A DNA stretch of 64,000 nucleotides from Rhizorhabdus dicambivorans (lineage in GTDB: Bacteria > Pseudomonadota > Alphaproteobacteria > Sphingomonadales > Sphingomonadaceae), in NCBI RefSeq assembly GCF_002355275.1, contig NZ_CP023449.1:1590001-1654000 (forward strand), read 5' to 3'. Shown in pieces: positions 41,099-50,110 of the stretch. The notes beneath the pieces were generated by a model, which saw only the letters and a list, made by a program, of their open reading frames with translations, was not told the DNA's origin and ran no database searches. Within the stretch, counting starts at the first letter, position 1; each line of letters opens with the position of its first letter. The position numbers and the translations under genes were made by a program.

Positions 41099-41788
41099 TT
41101 ATCCCGCGCTGTGCGTCGCCACACCGGCCTGTTGCGCGCCCGCCGGCACGCATTCCGGGCGGAGAAGATTCTTCTTCGTCCAGCAGGCCTTGTCCATCGA
41201 CGGCGGCACGACCGGCACATAGATGAAGCGCCGCGCGTGGATCATGTCGCCGGCGGGGACCAGGCTGTTGCGGAACTCGCGCATTCGTTCGATCGCCAGC
41301 TGGGTGAGCTTGCCCTTGCCGAGCTTGCGACTGTCACGGCCGATCGCGGCGGCCGTCTCACAGAAGCCCAGCTGGGCGTGCATGGTCGAGAAGCCGTTAT
41401 AGGTCCTGGTGGTGTAGTTATCGAATTCCTTCTGCCAGGCCTTGCCCTTGACCCGTTTGAAATAGGCGCCGAGCGCCTTGTAGGCGGCGTTCAGCTCGTC
41501 GGCGTCCTTCCTCAGCAGGTTGTTGTAGTTGGGCACGGTCTGCAGGATCGGCGAGAACTGGCATTGCAGCGCCGCGACGTTGAGGCCGGCACGCATGTTC
41601 CACAGCATGTGTGCGCGCAGTTCGGCGGGGGTCGCCTTGGGCATGGGAAGGCCCAGCCCCGGCTCGTCGCCCGCCACGGGCCCGCCGGCGAAATTGGGCT
41701 GGACCCAGAACAGATAGGCGGATGCGGGCGCGGCCTGCCCCACCATGAACAGGACCGCCAATCCCGAAGCCAACCATCGAAACGCCAT
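41099..41788 (-). CDS. Exported protein of unknown function
   Basis: A 229-aa protein with a signal peptide (MAFRWLASGLAVLFMVGQAAPASA). The mature part has cysteines in ALQCQF and LGFCETAAAIG and many Lys/Arg; the C-terminal portion has FIYVPVVPPSMDKACW. The ATG at 41788 has a GGGAGAGTGAGA site. It lies just downstream of a small lipoprotein gene. Not recognised; a sphingomonad-type conserved exported protein is likely. Confidence 0.6.
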   Translation of the reverse strand: MAFRWLASGLAVLFMVGQAAPASAYLFWVQPNFAGGPVAGDEPGLGLPMPKATPAELRAHMLWNMRAGLNVAALQCQFSPILQTVPNYNNLLRKDADELNAAYKALGAYFKRVKGKAWQKEFDNYTTRTYNGFSTMHAQLGFCETAAAIGRDSRKLGKGKLTQLAIERMREFRNSLVPAGDMIHARRFIYVPVVPPSMDKACWTKKNLLRPECVPAGAQQAGVATHSAG

Positions 41789-41835
41789 TCTCACTCTCCC
41801 GAACCTTGCAAGATGCCCGCCCCGCTCCCTTGCCG

Positions 41836-42069
41836 TCACATCGCGTTGCTGGCGTTCCCGGCATCGGCCGCGCCATTGTCGGCTGCGGCCGCCCCCGCCT
41901 GGTCGAGCGTCGCGCTTTCGACCACCGTCATGTCGTTCATCGTGCCGTCGGCGGCATTCATCTCCACGATATTGGTCGTGGTGTCGCCGTCCTTCTTGCC
42001 GCAGGCGGTGAGTCCCGTGGTCGCCAGGATAAGGCTGCCGACCAGAAGGATGCTGACGGAAGGCTTCAT
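41836..42069 (-). CDS. Small lipoprotein
   Basis: A 77-aa protein with a lipoprotein signal: hydrophobic SILLVGSLILATTGLTAC followed by GKKDGD, giving a lipobox with acylated Cys. The mature peptide is low-complexity, rich in Ala, Asn, Asp and Thr. ATG 42069 is used rather than the longer upstream frame. Role unknown; possibly an outer-membrane or periplasm-anchored peptide. Confidence 0.7.
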   Translation of the reverse strand: MKPSVSILLVGSLILATTGLTACGKKDGDTTTNIVEMNAADGTMNDMTVVESATLDQAGAAAADNGAADAGNASNAM

Positions 42070-42145
42070 GACGAACTCCCTGCAAAAGCTGATTTGCGGG
42101 GAGGATATCGTTAACGACTCGGCCACTCAAGCGTTCACGGTACGC

Positions 42146-42802
42146 TCAGGCGGTGCAGCGCAATCCGGCCAGCATCTGCGGGAAATGGCGCGCTAGCGCG
42201 TCATCGACCGCCGCCATGTCCACCCCGGCGCCCAGCGCCGCCATCGAGGTGACCGCATATTCGCCCAGCCCGCACGGCACGATGCCCGAAAAATGCGACA
42301 GATCGGGATCCACGTTGAGCGAAAAGCCGTGGAAGCTGACCCAGCGCCGCACCCGAACCCCGATGGCGCCGATCTTGGCCTCCCGGGGGCCGTGGCCGGT
42401 CCAGATGCCGACCCGGCCCGGCTCGCTGCGCCCCTCTATGCCGAAATCGGCCAGGGTGCGGATCAGCCAATTCTCGATGCCGGCCACGAAGCAGCGTATG
42501 TCGCGCCCGCGCTTCTCCAGATCGAGCAGCACATAGCCGACCCGCTGGCCGGGGCCGTGATAGGTGTAACGCCCGCCACGGCCGGCGCGGAACACCGGGA
42601 AGCGGTCGGGCACGAGCAGTTCATCCTCCACCGCGCTGGTGCCGGCGGTGTAGAGCGGCGGATGCTCGAGCAGCCACACCAGTTCCTTCGCCTCGCCGGC
42701 GCGGATCGCGGCGGCGCGCGCCTCCATCTCGGCCAGCGTCTCGGCATAGGGCGCGAGGCCCGGCGTCACCCGCCATTCGATGCTGTCATCAACCAGGTTC
42801 AT
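42146..42802 (-). CDS. lipB: Octanoyl-[acyl-carrier-protein]:protein octanoyltransferase
   Basis: A 218-aa lipoyl-synthesis enzyme moving octanoyl from ACP to lipoyl domains. Signatures are [30 protein letters not shown], the Lys in [11 protein letters not shown] and the nucleophile Cys in [14 protein letters not shown] place the start at ATG 42802; the frame is open to 42889 but without similarity. It is divergent from the membrane-protein gene at 42952, with a hairpin between. Confidence 0.94.
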   Translation of the reverse strand: MNLVDDSIEWRVTPGLAPYAETLAEMEARAAAIRAGEAKELVWLLEHPPLYTAGTSAVEDELLVPDRFPVFRAGRGGRYTYHGPGQRVGYVLLDLEKRGRDIRCFVAGIENWLIRTLADFGIEGRSEPGRVGIWTGHGPREAKIGAIGVRVRRWVSFHGFSLNVDPDLSHFSGIVPCGLGEYAVTSMAALGAGVDMAAVDDALARHFPQMLAGLRCTA

Positions 42803-42901
42803 GTTCGTCGCATATTGCTGCTTTTCGCGAGCGATCAACCCCTCGCCGATTGCGCTTGGCCAAGCCGGCGGATAGGCGGGACCCGGCATGGACCTTGAAT
42901 A

Positions 42902-42930
42902 GAGCCTGATCCACGCTTTCGATCAGGCTC
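42902..42930. repeat. Perfect hairpin between lipB and the membrane-protein gene
   Basis: GAGCCTGATC (42902-42911) and GATCAGGCTC (42921-42930) make a perfect 10-bp stem with a 9-base loop. It ends 21 bases before ATG 42952, so it could be an operator or a 5' mRNA structure. Confidence 0.5.
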
Positions 42931-42951
42931 CGGGGGCGGAGACAGGAGCAT

Positions 42952-43749
42952 ATGGGATCATTCTCGCTCGGGACGGTCTGGGAAGAGACGGCCTCCCTCC
43001 TGCGTCGCGAACGCGCGCTCCTGATTCCCGTGGCATTGGCGCTGTTCGGTCCCGCCCAGGTGATGATCGAGCTTGGCATGCCGCGCGACATGCCTGGCAA
43101 TCCGGCCGAACAGGCGATGCAGGGCAAGGCGCTGCTCGTCCTGCCCGCGATGCTGCTGGTGTTCCTGGGCAATCTGGCGATCACCCGGCTGGCGCTGGTG
43201 CCGGGGATCAGCGTTGCCGAGGCGCTCTCGGATGGCTTGCGGCGCCTGCCCCGAACGCTTGGCGCGATGCTGTTGCTGGGCGTGGCGCTGGCCGCCATCG
43301 CGATCCTCATCGCCATCGCCGCCACCCTCGGCATTCTCGTGTTCGGCGGCGATCCGCGCTCTCCGGCGGTCAGCGCGCAGCTCGTCACCCTGATCATGAT
43401 ACCGGCCTTCGTTCTGCTCGTCCGCATGATGCTGCTCGTGCCGGCGGTGGCGATGGAGGAGGGGGGCGTGATCGACGCCCTTCGCCGTGGCTGGGCGCTG
43501 GGCCGGGGTAACGCGCTGCGCCTCACCGGGATGTTGCTGATCGTGCTGATCCTCACCGCGATCGTCCAGCTGATCGAAACCTTCGTCGTCGGCTCGATGA
43601 TCCAGCTGCTCGCCCTGGCGACCGGCGACGGCGAACTGGCGAAGCTGCTGCACATGGTGATCAATGCCGCGATCGATTCGCTGCTGTCGCTCGGCTTCAC
43701 CGTCTATGTCGCGCTCGTCTATCGCGCGGTCGCACGCGACGGGGGCTAA
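42952..43749 (+). CDS. Multi-pass membrane protein, unknown
   Basis: A 265-aa integral membrane protein with about six hydrophobic segments (residues 25-40, 58-78, 98-128, 140-165, 185-205, 225-260). RRGWALGRGNALRLTG in the loop resembles the membrane domain seen in glycerophosphodiester phosphodiesterase-like and DUF7544-like proteins. A GACAGGAG site precedes ATG 42952. Its stop overlaps the stop of the convergent acetyltransferase gene. No function is assigned. Confidence 0.7.
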   Translation: MGSFSLGTVWEETASLLRRERALLIPVALALFGPAQVMIELGMPRDMPGNPAEQAMQGKALLVLPAMLLVFLGNLAITRLALVPGISVAEALSDGLRRLPRTLGAMLLLGVALAAIAILIAIAATLGILVFGGDPRSPAVSAQLVTLIMIPAFVLLVRMMLLVPAVAMEEGGVIDALRRGWALGRGNALRLTGMLLIVLILTAIVQLIETFVVGSMIQLLALATGDGELAKLLHMVINAAIDSLLSLGFTVYVALVYRAVARDGG

Positions 43750-44330
43750 CCCAGCAGCGGGACGTGCGGCGCCGCCTCGCGCGGCAGCACGCCGGCAAGA
43801 CGCGGGTCGGCGAAGGTCTCCACCGCGCGCTCGAACGGCACGAAGCCGTGGCGGCGATAGAAGCCGAGCGCGCCGGGATGATCGAGCGTGCAGGTGTGGA
43901 CCCACATCCGGGCCGTATCCTTGCGCCAACCGAGGCTCAGCGCCTGCGCCATCAGCCAGGCGCCGTTACCCTTGCCGGCCAATTCGGGGACGAAGCCGAT
44001 GAAGCCGATCTCGGTTTCGCCCGCCCTGCGGAAGTCGAGTTCGAGCAGGCCGATCTCGATGCCGCGCCGATCCTCGACGGCATAGATCTCGACCGCCGGA
44101 TCATGGATGATCGCGAGCAACTCGGCCTCGGGCATGACGAGCCGGGAGAACCACAGCCAAGGCTCGCCGATCCGGCGGAACAGCGCGCGATATTTGTCGG
44201 CCGACGGCGCCTTCCAGCGGTTCAGCCGGAAAGCCGCGGGCGGGGCTGGACGCGGCTTCGGGCGCTCGCGAAGCTCCAGCGAAGTGACGACCGTCGCCAC
44301 CATCTGCGCGGGGACGGGGGTCAGCGGCAT
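43746..44330 (-). CDS. GNAT-family N-acetyltransferase
   Basis: A 194-aa GNAT protein. The acceptor strand is IEIGLLELDFR, the acetyl-CoA loop lies in VPELAGKGNGAWLMAQAL (a variant of Q/R-x-x-G-x-G/A), and LDHPGALGFYRRHGFVPFERAV is the family C-terminus. It acetylates an unknown amine. It lies 15 bases downstream of hemF in the same direction, so it may be the last gene of the trmL-hemF unit. Confidence 0.87.
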   Translation of the reverse strand: MPLTPVPAQMVATVVTSLELRERPKPRPAPPAAFRLNRWKAPSADKYRALFRRIGEPWLWFSRLVMPEAELLAIIHDPAVEIYAVEDRRGIEIGLLELDFRRAGETEIGFIGFVPELAGKGNGAWLMAQALSLGWRKDTARMWVHTCTLDHPGALGFYRRHGFVPFERAVETFADPRLAGVLPREAAPHVPLLG

Positions 44331-44345
44331 CTCATTCCCCCTGCT

Positions 44346-45206
44346 TCACTCCCACGTCGCGACGGGCGGCAGGCTCATCAGGATCGCGTCGATATTGCCG
44401 CCGGTCTTGAGGCCGAACAGGGTGCCGCGATCATAGACGAGGTTGAACTCCGCATAGCGGCCGCGGAAGTTGAGCATGTGGCGGCGGTCCTCGTCGGACG
44501 CCGCCATGTTCATCCGGGCGCGGACGATCCGGGGGAAGATGTCGAGGAAGGCGTCGCCCACATCGCGGGTGAAGGCGAAATTCGCCTCGAAGCCCGCTTC
44601 GCCCTCGCAATCCAGATGATCGTAGAAGATGCCGCCGACGCCGCGATGGACCTGGCGGTGCGGGATCCAGAAATAGTCGTCGGCCCATTTCCTGAACCGC
44701 TCATAATAGTCGCCGCCATGGCGGTCGCAGGCCATCTTGAGCCGGTCGTGGAAGGCCGTCGTGTCCTCCTCATAGGGGATCGGCGGGTTGAGGTCGGCAC
44801 CGCCGCCGAACCAGCGCTTGGTGGTGTTCAGGAAGCGCGTGTTCATATGGACCGCGGGCACATGCGGATTGGCCATGTGCGCGACCAGGCTGATGCCGGT
44901 CGCGAAGAAGCCGGGATTCTCCTCGCCCGCGCCGTGGATGGTCTTGGCGAATTCGGGCGAGAAGGCACCGCCGACGGTCGAGACGTTGACGCCGACCTTC
45001 TCGAACACCTTGCCCTTCATCAGCCCCTGGACGCCGCCGCCGCCCATGGCGTCCGGATCGCCATCGCGGTTCCACGGCATGTATTGGAAGCGCGCGTCGC
45101 TTCCCGCCTCGGCCTCGATCGCCTCGAACGCGGCGCAGATCCGGTCGCGCAGCGATTCGAACCAACTTCGCGCGGCCGCCTGCTGCGGGTCGAGCTGCAA
45201 TGTCAT
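44346..45206 (-). CDS. hemF: Aerobic coproporphyrinogen III oxidase
   Basis: A 286-aa oxygen-dependent HemF. Signatures are MPWNRDGDPDAMGGGG, HMNTRFL, the RWFGGGADLNP loop and FRGRYAEFNLVYDRGT. It decarboxylates coproporphyrinogen III to protoporphyrinogen IX. ATG 45206 is supported by the GGAGG at 9 bases and by the ATGA overlap with the trmL stop; an in-frame ATG at 45215 abuts that GGAGG. Confidence 0.96.
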   Translation of the reverse strand: MTLQLDPQQAAARSWFESLRDRICAAFEAIEAEAGSDARFQYMPWNRDGDPDAMGGGGVQGLMKGKVFEKVGVNVSTVGGAFSPEFAKTIHGAGEENPGFFATGISLVAHMANPHVPAVHMNTRFLNTTKRWFGGGADLNPPIPYEEDTTAFHDRLKMACDRHGGDYYERFRKWADDYFWIPHRQVHRGVGGIFYDHLDCEGEAGFEANFAFTRDVGDAFLDIFPRIVRARMNMAASDEDRRHMLNFRGRYAEFNLVYDRGTLFGLKTGGNIDAILMSLPPVATWE

Positions 45207-45652
45207 TCGGGCCATCCTCCGGTCTGCCTGAGCGCTTCGGCGAGCGCGATGCCAGCCGAGACCGCGACATTCAAGGACCGGAAGCCCGGCCGCATCGGAA
45301 TCCGCACCCTCAGGTCGGCCCGGTCGTGGACCGCTCGGGGCACGCCCGCACCCTCGGATCCGAGCAGCACTATGTCGCCGGGCAGGAAGGCGGCCTTGTC
45401 CAGGGTCACATCCGCCGCCGTGGTCAGCAGCACGATCCGTCCGCCGGCCTGCGCCTCGAAGGCGGCCCAGTCGGCGTGGCGGACGATCTCCGCCGAACCC
45501 GCATAATCCATGCCCGCGCGCTTCAGGGCGCGCTCGGCGAACGCGAATCCGCACGGCTCTATGATGTCCACTGCCACGCCCAGGCATGCGGCCAGGCGCA
45601 GGATCGTGCCCACATTTCCGGCGATATCGGGCTGGTGAAGAGCGATCCGCAT
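45203..45652 (-). CDS. trmL: tRNA (cytidine(34)-2'-O)-methyltransferase
   Basis: A 149-aa SPOUT-fold methyltransferase. The N-terminal LHQPDIAGNVGTILRLAACL and the trefoil-knot motifs IVLLGSEGAGVP and RIPMRPGFRSLNVAVSAGIAL are complete. It methylates the wobble nucleotide of tRNA-Leu isoacceptors. It is coupled to hemF by a 4-base overlap and divergent from petA. Confidence 0.93.
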   Translation of the reverse strand: MRIALHQPDIAGNVGTILRLAACLGVAVDIIEPCGFAFAERALKRAGMDYAGSAEIVRHADWAAFEAQAGGRIVLLTTAADVTLDKAAFLPGDIVLLGSEGAGVPRAVHDRADLRVRIPMRPGFRSLNVAVSAGIALAEALRQTGGWPE

Positions 45653-45847
45653 GGCCCCGCAGATAGGCTAATCCGCCGCGATGCGGCAATATTAGGAAAA
45701 TGGGATTGGCAAAGCCGATGAACCGGCGCTATCAGCGCGCAGCCGCCGGGGATTTTGCGGGCGGCCGCGCATGCGCGGGGGGCAATGGCTGTCCGGTCTG
45801 ACCCTCTTCCGCATGCGTCCATATCGTGGCAGCGCAAGGGCTCAGTA

Positions 45848-46414
45848 ATGGCGACGCTCGAAACTACAGAAATGCATGGCGAAGGGGCCGAAGACGGCGT
45901 CCGCCGTCGTGACTTCATCAATCTCGCGGCGGTCAGCTTCGCCGGAGTCGGCGGCGCCGTCGTGCTGCTTCCCCTGATCAACCAGATGAATCCCTCGGCC
46001 GACGTGCTTGCGCTGGCTTCGATCGAGGTCGATCTCTCGGCGATCAAGGAAGGCCAGGCGATCAAGACGATCTTCCGCAAGCAGCCGCTGTTCGTCCGCC
46101 ACCTCACGGCGGCCGAGATCGCGGCCGCCGACAAGGTCGATCCCGCCTCGCTGCGCGACGCGCAGACGCTGGAGCAGCGCACGGTCGGCGGCAAGAAGCA
46201 GTGGCTGATCACCATGGGCGTCTGCACCCATCTCGGCTGCGTGCCGCTGGGCGCCGGCGAGGGTGAGGTCCGTGGCGAGTTCGGCGGCTATTTCTGCCCG
46301 TGCCATGGATCGCACTACGACACCGCGGCCCGCATCCGCAAAGGCCCGGCGCCGAAGAATCTCGAAGTGCCGAAATATGCCTTCAAATCCGATACCGTCG
46401 TCCAAGTCGGCTGA
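45848..46414 (+). CDS. petA: Ubiquinol-cytochrome c reductase iron-sulfur subunit
   Basis: A 188-aa Rieske subunit of complex III. A twin-arginine-type start (RRRDFINLAAVSFAG) anchors it in the membrane; the cluster lies in CTHLGC (Cys126, His128) and CPCHGS (Cys150, His153), with Cys131/Cys152 as the disulfide pair. It transfers electrons from ubiquinol to cytochrome c1. First gene of petABC. Confidence 0.96.
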   Translation: MATLETTEMHGEGAEDGVRRRDFINLAAVSFAGVGGAVVLLPLINQMNPSADVLALASIEVDLSAIKEGQAIKTIFRKQPLFVRHLTAAEIAAADKVDPASLRDAQTLEQRTVGGKKQWLITMGVCTHLGCVPLGAGEGEVRGEFGGYFCPCHGSHYDTAARIRKGPAPKNLEVPKYAFKSDTVVQVG

Positions 46415-46425
46415 GGTAGACAGAC

Positions 46426-47691
46426 ATGAGCTTCCCCTGGGCAAATCATTACGAGCCTAAGAACCCGCTGATGAAGTGGGTCGACAGCAGGCTCCCCCTG
46501 CCGCGTCTGGTCTACAACGCGGTGGGCGCCGGCTATCCGGTGCCGCGCAACCTCAATTATTTCTGGAATTTCGGCGTGCTCTCGGGCGCTGCGCTGATGA
46601 TCCAGATCGTCACCGGCATCGTCCTCGCCATGCATTATGCGGCGAACGGGCTGGTCGCGTTCGACTCGGTCGAGCACATCATGCGCGACGTGAACTCGGG
46701 CTGGATGCTGCGCTACGCGCACGCCAACGGCGCGAGCTTCTTCTTCATCGTCGTGTACCTGCACATCTTCCGCGGCCTCTATTACGGATCGTACAAGGCC
46801 CCGCGTGAGATGGTGTGGCTGCTTGGCCTCGTCATCTTCCTGCTGATGATGGCCACCGCCTTCATGGGCTATGTGCTTCCCTGGGGCCAGATGAGCTTCT
46901 GGGGCGCCAAGGTCATCACCGGCCTGTTCGGCGCGATCCCGGTCGTCGGCACGCCGATCCAGACTTGGCTGCTCGGCGGCTTCGCCCCCGACAACGCCGC
47001 GCTGAACCGCTTCTTCTCGCTGCACTATCTGCTGCCGTTCGTGATCGCGGGTGTCATCATCCTGCACATCTGGGCGCTACACATTCCGGGTTCGAGCAAT
47101 CCGACCGGCATCGACGTAAAGGGCCCGCAGGATACGGTTCCGTTCCATCCCTATTACACCGCCAAGGACGGTTTCGGGCTGGGCGTGTTCCTGATCCTCT
47201 ACTGCGCGGTGCTGTTCTTCGCGCCGAACGCGCTGGGCCACCCGGACAACTATATCCCGGCCAACCCGCTCTCGACGCCGGCGCATATCGTTCCGGAATG
47301 GTATTTCTGGCCGTTCTACGCGATCCTGCGCGCCTTCACCGTGGACTTCATCCTGCCGGCCAAGCTGTGGGGCGTGCTCGCCATGTTCGGCGCGATCCTG
47401 CTGCTGTTCTTCCTGCCATGGCTGGACAAGTCGCCGGTTCGCTCGGGCAATTATCGCCCGGCGTTCAAGAAGTTCTTCTGGCTGCTCGTCATCGACGTGC
47501 TGGTGCTTGGCTGGTGCGGTGGCGCCCCGGCGGAAGAGCCCTACGTCATGATCAGCCAGCTCGCCGCGGCCTATTATTTCGCGCACTTCCTGATCATCCT
47601 GCCGATCGTCTCGCGCATGGAGCGTCCGCTCCCGCTGCCGAACTCGATCACCGAGGCGGTGCTTGAAAAGCACGGCAACGCTGCGGCCTAA
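46426..47691 (+). CDS. petB: Cytochrome b subunit of the bc1 complex
   Basis: A 421-aa membrane protein with eight helices and the two-heme bundle. Heme ligands lie in the helices with MHYAANG and [12 protein letters not shown], and [21 protein letters not shown]. The quinol site [13 protein letters not shown] (PEWY) is present. The length includes the usual alphaproteobacterial C-terminal extension. It begins 11 bases after petA. Confidence 0.97.
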   Translation: MSFPWANHYEPKNPLMKWVDSRLPLPRLVYNAVGAGYPVPRNLNYFWNFGVLSGAALMIQIVTGIVLAMHYAANGLVAFDSVEHIMRDVNSGWMLRYAHANGASFFFIVVYLHIFRGLYYGSYKAPREMVWLLGLVIFLLMMATAFMGYVLPWGQMSFWGAKVITGLFGAIPVVGTPIQTWLLGGFAPDNAALNRFFSLHYLLPFVIAGVIILHIWALHIPGSSNPTGIDVKGPQDTVPFHPYYTAKDGFGLGVFLILYCAVLFFAPNALGHPDNYIPANPLSTPAHIVPEWYFWPFYAILRAFTVDFILPAKLWGVLAMFGAILLLFFLPWLDKSPVRSGNYRPAFKKFFWLLVIDVLVLGWCGGAPAEEPYVMISQLAAAYYFAHFLIILPIVSRMERPLPLPNSITEAVLEKHGNAAA

Positions 47692-47706
47692 GGGGATATA
47701 GAGACC

Positions 47707-48549
47707 ATGGTTCGTCCCATCGCATTCCTCGCCGGCCTCGGCTTCGTCTTCGTCCTGCTCTTCTCGCTGGTGACGGGCGCCATCGCCTTCATCCAGGAGC
47801 CGCCGAAGCCGACCGTCGAGCATGAGTTCCATCTGCACCCGAAGGAGGTTTCCTTCGCGTCGGATGGCCCGCTCGGCAAGTTCGACCGCCAGCAGCTCCA
47901 GCGCGGCTTCCAGGTGTACAAGGAAGTCTGTGCCGCCTGCCATTCGCTCCATCAGGTCGCCTTCCGCGATCTGGAAGGCATCGGCTTCACGCCGGCCGAG
48001 GTGAAGGCCATCGCCAAGGGCTGGGCGACCGAGGTTCCCTCGGTGAACCCGGACACCGGCGAGGCCGCGACCCGCAAGGGTACCCCGGCCGACAAGATCC
48101 CGGCGCCCTATCCGAACGAGGTTGCCGCGCGCGCCGCGAACAACAACGCCAATCCGCCGGACCTGTCGCTGATGGCGAAGGCCCGTCATGATGGCGGCGC
48201 CTATATCTACTCGCTGTTGAGCGGCTATCAGGACCAGCCGGCCGAACTGCTCAAGCAGTTCCCGGATGCCAAGACGCCGGCTTCGCTCCACTACAACCCG
48301 TACTTCGCGAACCTGAACATCGCGATGCCGCCGCCGCTCGCGGCCGACGGGCAGGTGACCTATGCCGACGGCACCGTCGCGACCAAGGACCAGATGGCGA
48401 AGGACGTCGCCGCCTTCCTGATCTGGAGTGCGGAGCCGAAGCTGGAGAATCGTCATGCGGCCGGTATCGCCGTGCTCGGCTTCCTGCTGATCGCCACGAT
48501 CCTGGCGTATCTGTCCTACCGGAATATCTGGTCGGGCATGAAGCACTGA
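47707..48549 (+). CDS. petC: Cytochrome c1
   Basis: A 280-aa cytochrome c1. An N-terminal hydrophobic segment is followed by the heme site CAACH (75-79). The axial Met is in the NIAMPPPL region, and a C-terminal anchor helix (GIAVLGFLLIATILAYLSY) holds it in the membrane. It is the last gene of petABC and is followed by a strong terminator. Confidence 0.96.
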   Translation: MVRPIAFLAGLGFVFVLLFSLVTGAIAFIQEPPKPTVEHEFHLHPKEVSFASDGPLGKFDRQQLQRGFQVYKEVCAACHSLHQVAFRDLEGIGFTPAEVKAIAKGWATEVPSVNPDTGEAATRKGTPADKIPAPYPNEVAARAANNNANPPDLSLMAKARHDGGAYIYSLLSGYQDQPAELLKQFPDAKTPASLHYNPYFANLNIAMPPPLAADGQVTYADGTVATKDQMAKDVAAFLIWSAEPKLENRHAAGIAVLGFLLIATILAYLSYRNIWSGMKH

Positions 48550-48573
48550 GCCGATCGGCATGAACGGGAAAGG

Positions 48574-48603
48574 GGCCGTCCGGGATGACCGGGCGGCCTT
48601 TTT
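48574..48603 (+). terminator. Intrinsic terminator of petABC
   Basis: A 10-bp stem with one G-U pair (48574-48583 with 48589-48598), a 5-base loop and five Ts (48599-48603) lie 25 bases after the petC stop. Confidence 0.85.
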
Positions 48604-48616
48604 CATTATGACCCAT

Positions 48617-48706
48617 CGTCGCCCCGGCGGAGGCCGGGGCCGTCGCCGGCTCTTGCGGCGGCGCGGTGGCATATCTCCTGCGGCCCCGGCCTCCGCCGGG
48701 GCGACG
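48617..48706. repeat. 26-bp inverted-repeat element, copy 1
   Basis: Arms 48617-48642 and 48681-48706 are perfect reverse complements over 26 bases, with a 38-base centre. The arms begin CGTCGCCCCGG. The identical arms occur at 61741-61832 around a different centre. It sits between petC and mtnP. Confidence 0.9.
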
Positions 48707-48719
48707 GATTGAGGGAAAC

Positions 48720-49592
48720 ATGGCGAACCGTCTCGGACTGATCGGAGGCAGTGGCCTCTATCGCATGCCGGCCCTTGCCGATGGGCAGTGGATCGAGATC
48801 GACACCGCCTGGGGCAAGCCGTCCGACGCGCTGCTGCTGGGCACCATCGGCGATCGCGAGGTAGCCTTCCTGCCGCGCCATGGCCGGGGGCATCGCGTCG
48901 CGCCACACGAGATCAACTATCGCGCCAATATCGCCGCGCTGAAGGCGGCGGGCTGTACCGAGGTCCTCGCCATATCGGCGGCCGGTGGCTTCCATGGGGA
49001 TGTGCCGCCGGGCAGCTTCGTGCTGGTCGATCAGTATATCGACCGCACCGTGCGGGGCGGGCGCAGCTTCTTCGGCCAGGGGATCGTCGCGCATGTCGCC
49101 TTTGCCCGCCCGGTCTGCGGGCGGCTCAACGCGATCGTCGCCGCCGCGCTGGCGGAGGAGGGCGGTCCCCACCGCATCGGCGGCACGATGCTGGTGATCG
49201 AGGGGCCGCAATTCTCGACCCGCGCCGAATCGCTGCTCCACAAGAGCTGGGGTTGCGATGTCGTGGGGATGACGGGCCTGCCCGAGGCCCGCCTCGCCCG
49301 TGAGGCGGAGCTTTGCTACGCCAGCGTGGCGATGGTCACGGACAATGACGCCTGGTCCGACGAAGAGGTCGATGTCGCCACGGTGATTGCGACGATGGGG
49401 GCCAATGTTGTCCGCGCGCAGGCGCTGGTCTCCAGCGTGGCGACAACAGGCGGAGGGCAGGGCGGCTCCTGCGCGGAAGGCTGCAGCCACGCGCTCGACG
49501 CCGCCGTCATCACCGCCAGGGATGCTTGGCCCATCGAAGCGTCGCACCGGTTAGCCACCATCTCGCCCCGAACATTTTCCGGGGGGAAATAA
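48720..49592 (+). CDS. mtnP: S-methyl-5'-thioadenosine phosphorylase
   Basis: A 290-aa PNP-family enzyme cleaving methylthioadenosine to adenine and methylthioribose-1-phosphate. Signatures are IGGSGLY, FLPRHGRGH, INYRANIAALK, EGPQFSTRAES and GMTGLPEARLARE, then VTDNDAW. ATG 48720 follows a GAGGGAAAC site just after the repeat. The stop overlaps the start of the GFA gene (TAATG). Confidence 0.93.
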   Translation: MANRLGLIGGSGLYRMPALADGQWIEIDTAWGKPSDALLLGTIGDREVAFLPRHGRGHRVAPHEINYRANIAALKAAGCTEVLAISAAGGFHGDVPPGSFVLVDQYIDRTVRGGRSFFGQGIVAHVAFARPVCGRLNAIVAAALAEEGGPHRIGGTMLVIEGPQFSTRAESLLHKSWGCDVVGMTGLPEARLAREAELCYASVAMVTDNDAWSDEEVDVATVIATMGANVVRAQALVSSVATTGGGQGGSCAEGCSHALDAAVITARDAWPIEASHRLATISPRTFSGGK

Positions 49593-50104
49593 TGATGGCG
49601 GGCGGCGTTGTTCCTTCAATGGCCGCAGCCTGCTCAGAAACTGACTGGAGGCTCCCCTGGGATGGGGGGTGTCGCTGCGGGCAGGTCCGCATCCGCATCT
49701 CCGCACCCCCGCTGCTTACATCCGCATGTCACTGCACCGGCTGCCAGACCATGTCGGCCAGCGCCTTCTCATTGAGTGTCAGCGTGCCGGAGGATGGCTT
49801 CGCAGTGGTCGCTGGCGAGCCGGTGGTTGGCGGACTCCACGGGGAGGTGCGGCATTTCTTCTGCGGTCACTGCAAGACCTGGATGTTCACCCGCCCGCCG
49901 CCGGGCGCCGCTTTCATCAATGTCCGGCCATCGATCCTCGACTGGCACGGCTGGTTCGTGCCCTTTGCCGAGTTCTGGCTGTCGGAGAAGCTGCCATGGG
50001 CTGTGACACCTGCCGTGCACGGCTTCGAGGGCTTTCCGCCGATGGAGCAGTTTCCGGAGCTGATCGAGCAGTTCGCCGCGCGCGGAGTGTGCCGCCCAGG
50101 CTGA
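49592..50104 (+). CDS. Second GFA-domain protein
   Basis: A 170-aa GFA/CENP-V family protein. Zinc-binding cysteines are in GGCRCGQVRI, CHCTGCQTMSASAF and FFCGHCKTWMF, with FINVRPSILD further on. Start 49592 overlaps the mtnP stop behind GGGGGGAAA; ATG 49595 is equally possible. The N-terminal 20 residues precede the domain. It shares the transcript with mtnP by overlap. Function unknown. Confidence 0.82.
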   Translation: MMAGGVVPSMAAACSETDWRLPWDGGCRCGQVRIRISAPPLLTSACHCTGCQTMSASAFSLSVSVPEDGFAVVAGEPVVGGLHGEVRHFFCGHCKTWMFTRPPPGAAFINVRPSILDWHGWFVPFAEFWLSEKLPWAVTPAVHGFEGFPPMEQFPELIEQFAARGVCRPG

Positions 50105-50110
50105 ACGCCT

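Noticed and set aside
47077-48906. A 609-codon minus-strand open frame opposite petB-petC
   Set aside because: It is antisense to two clearly identified bc1 subunits and has no recognisable motif.
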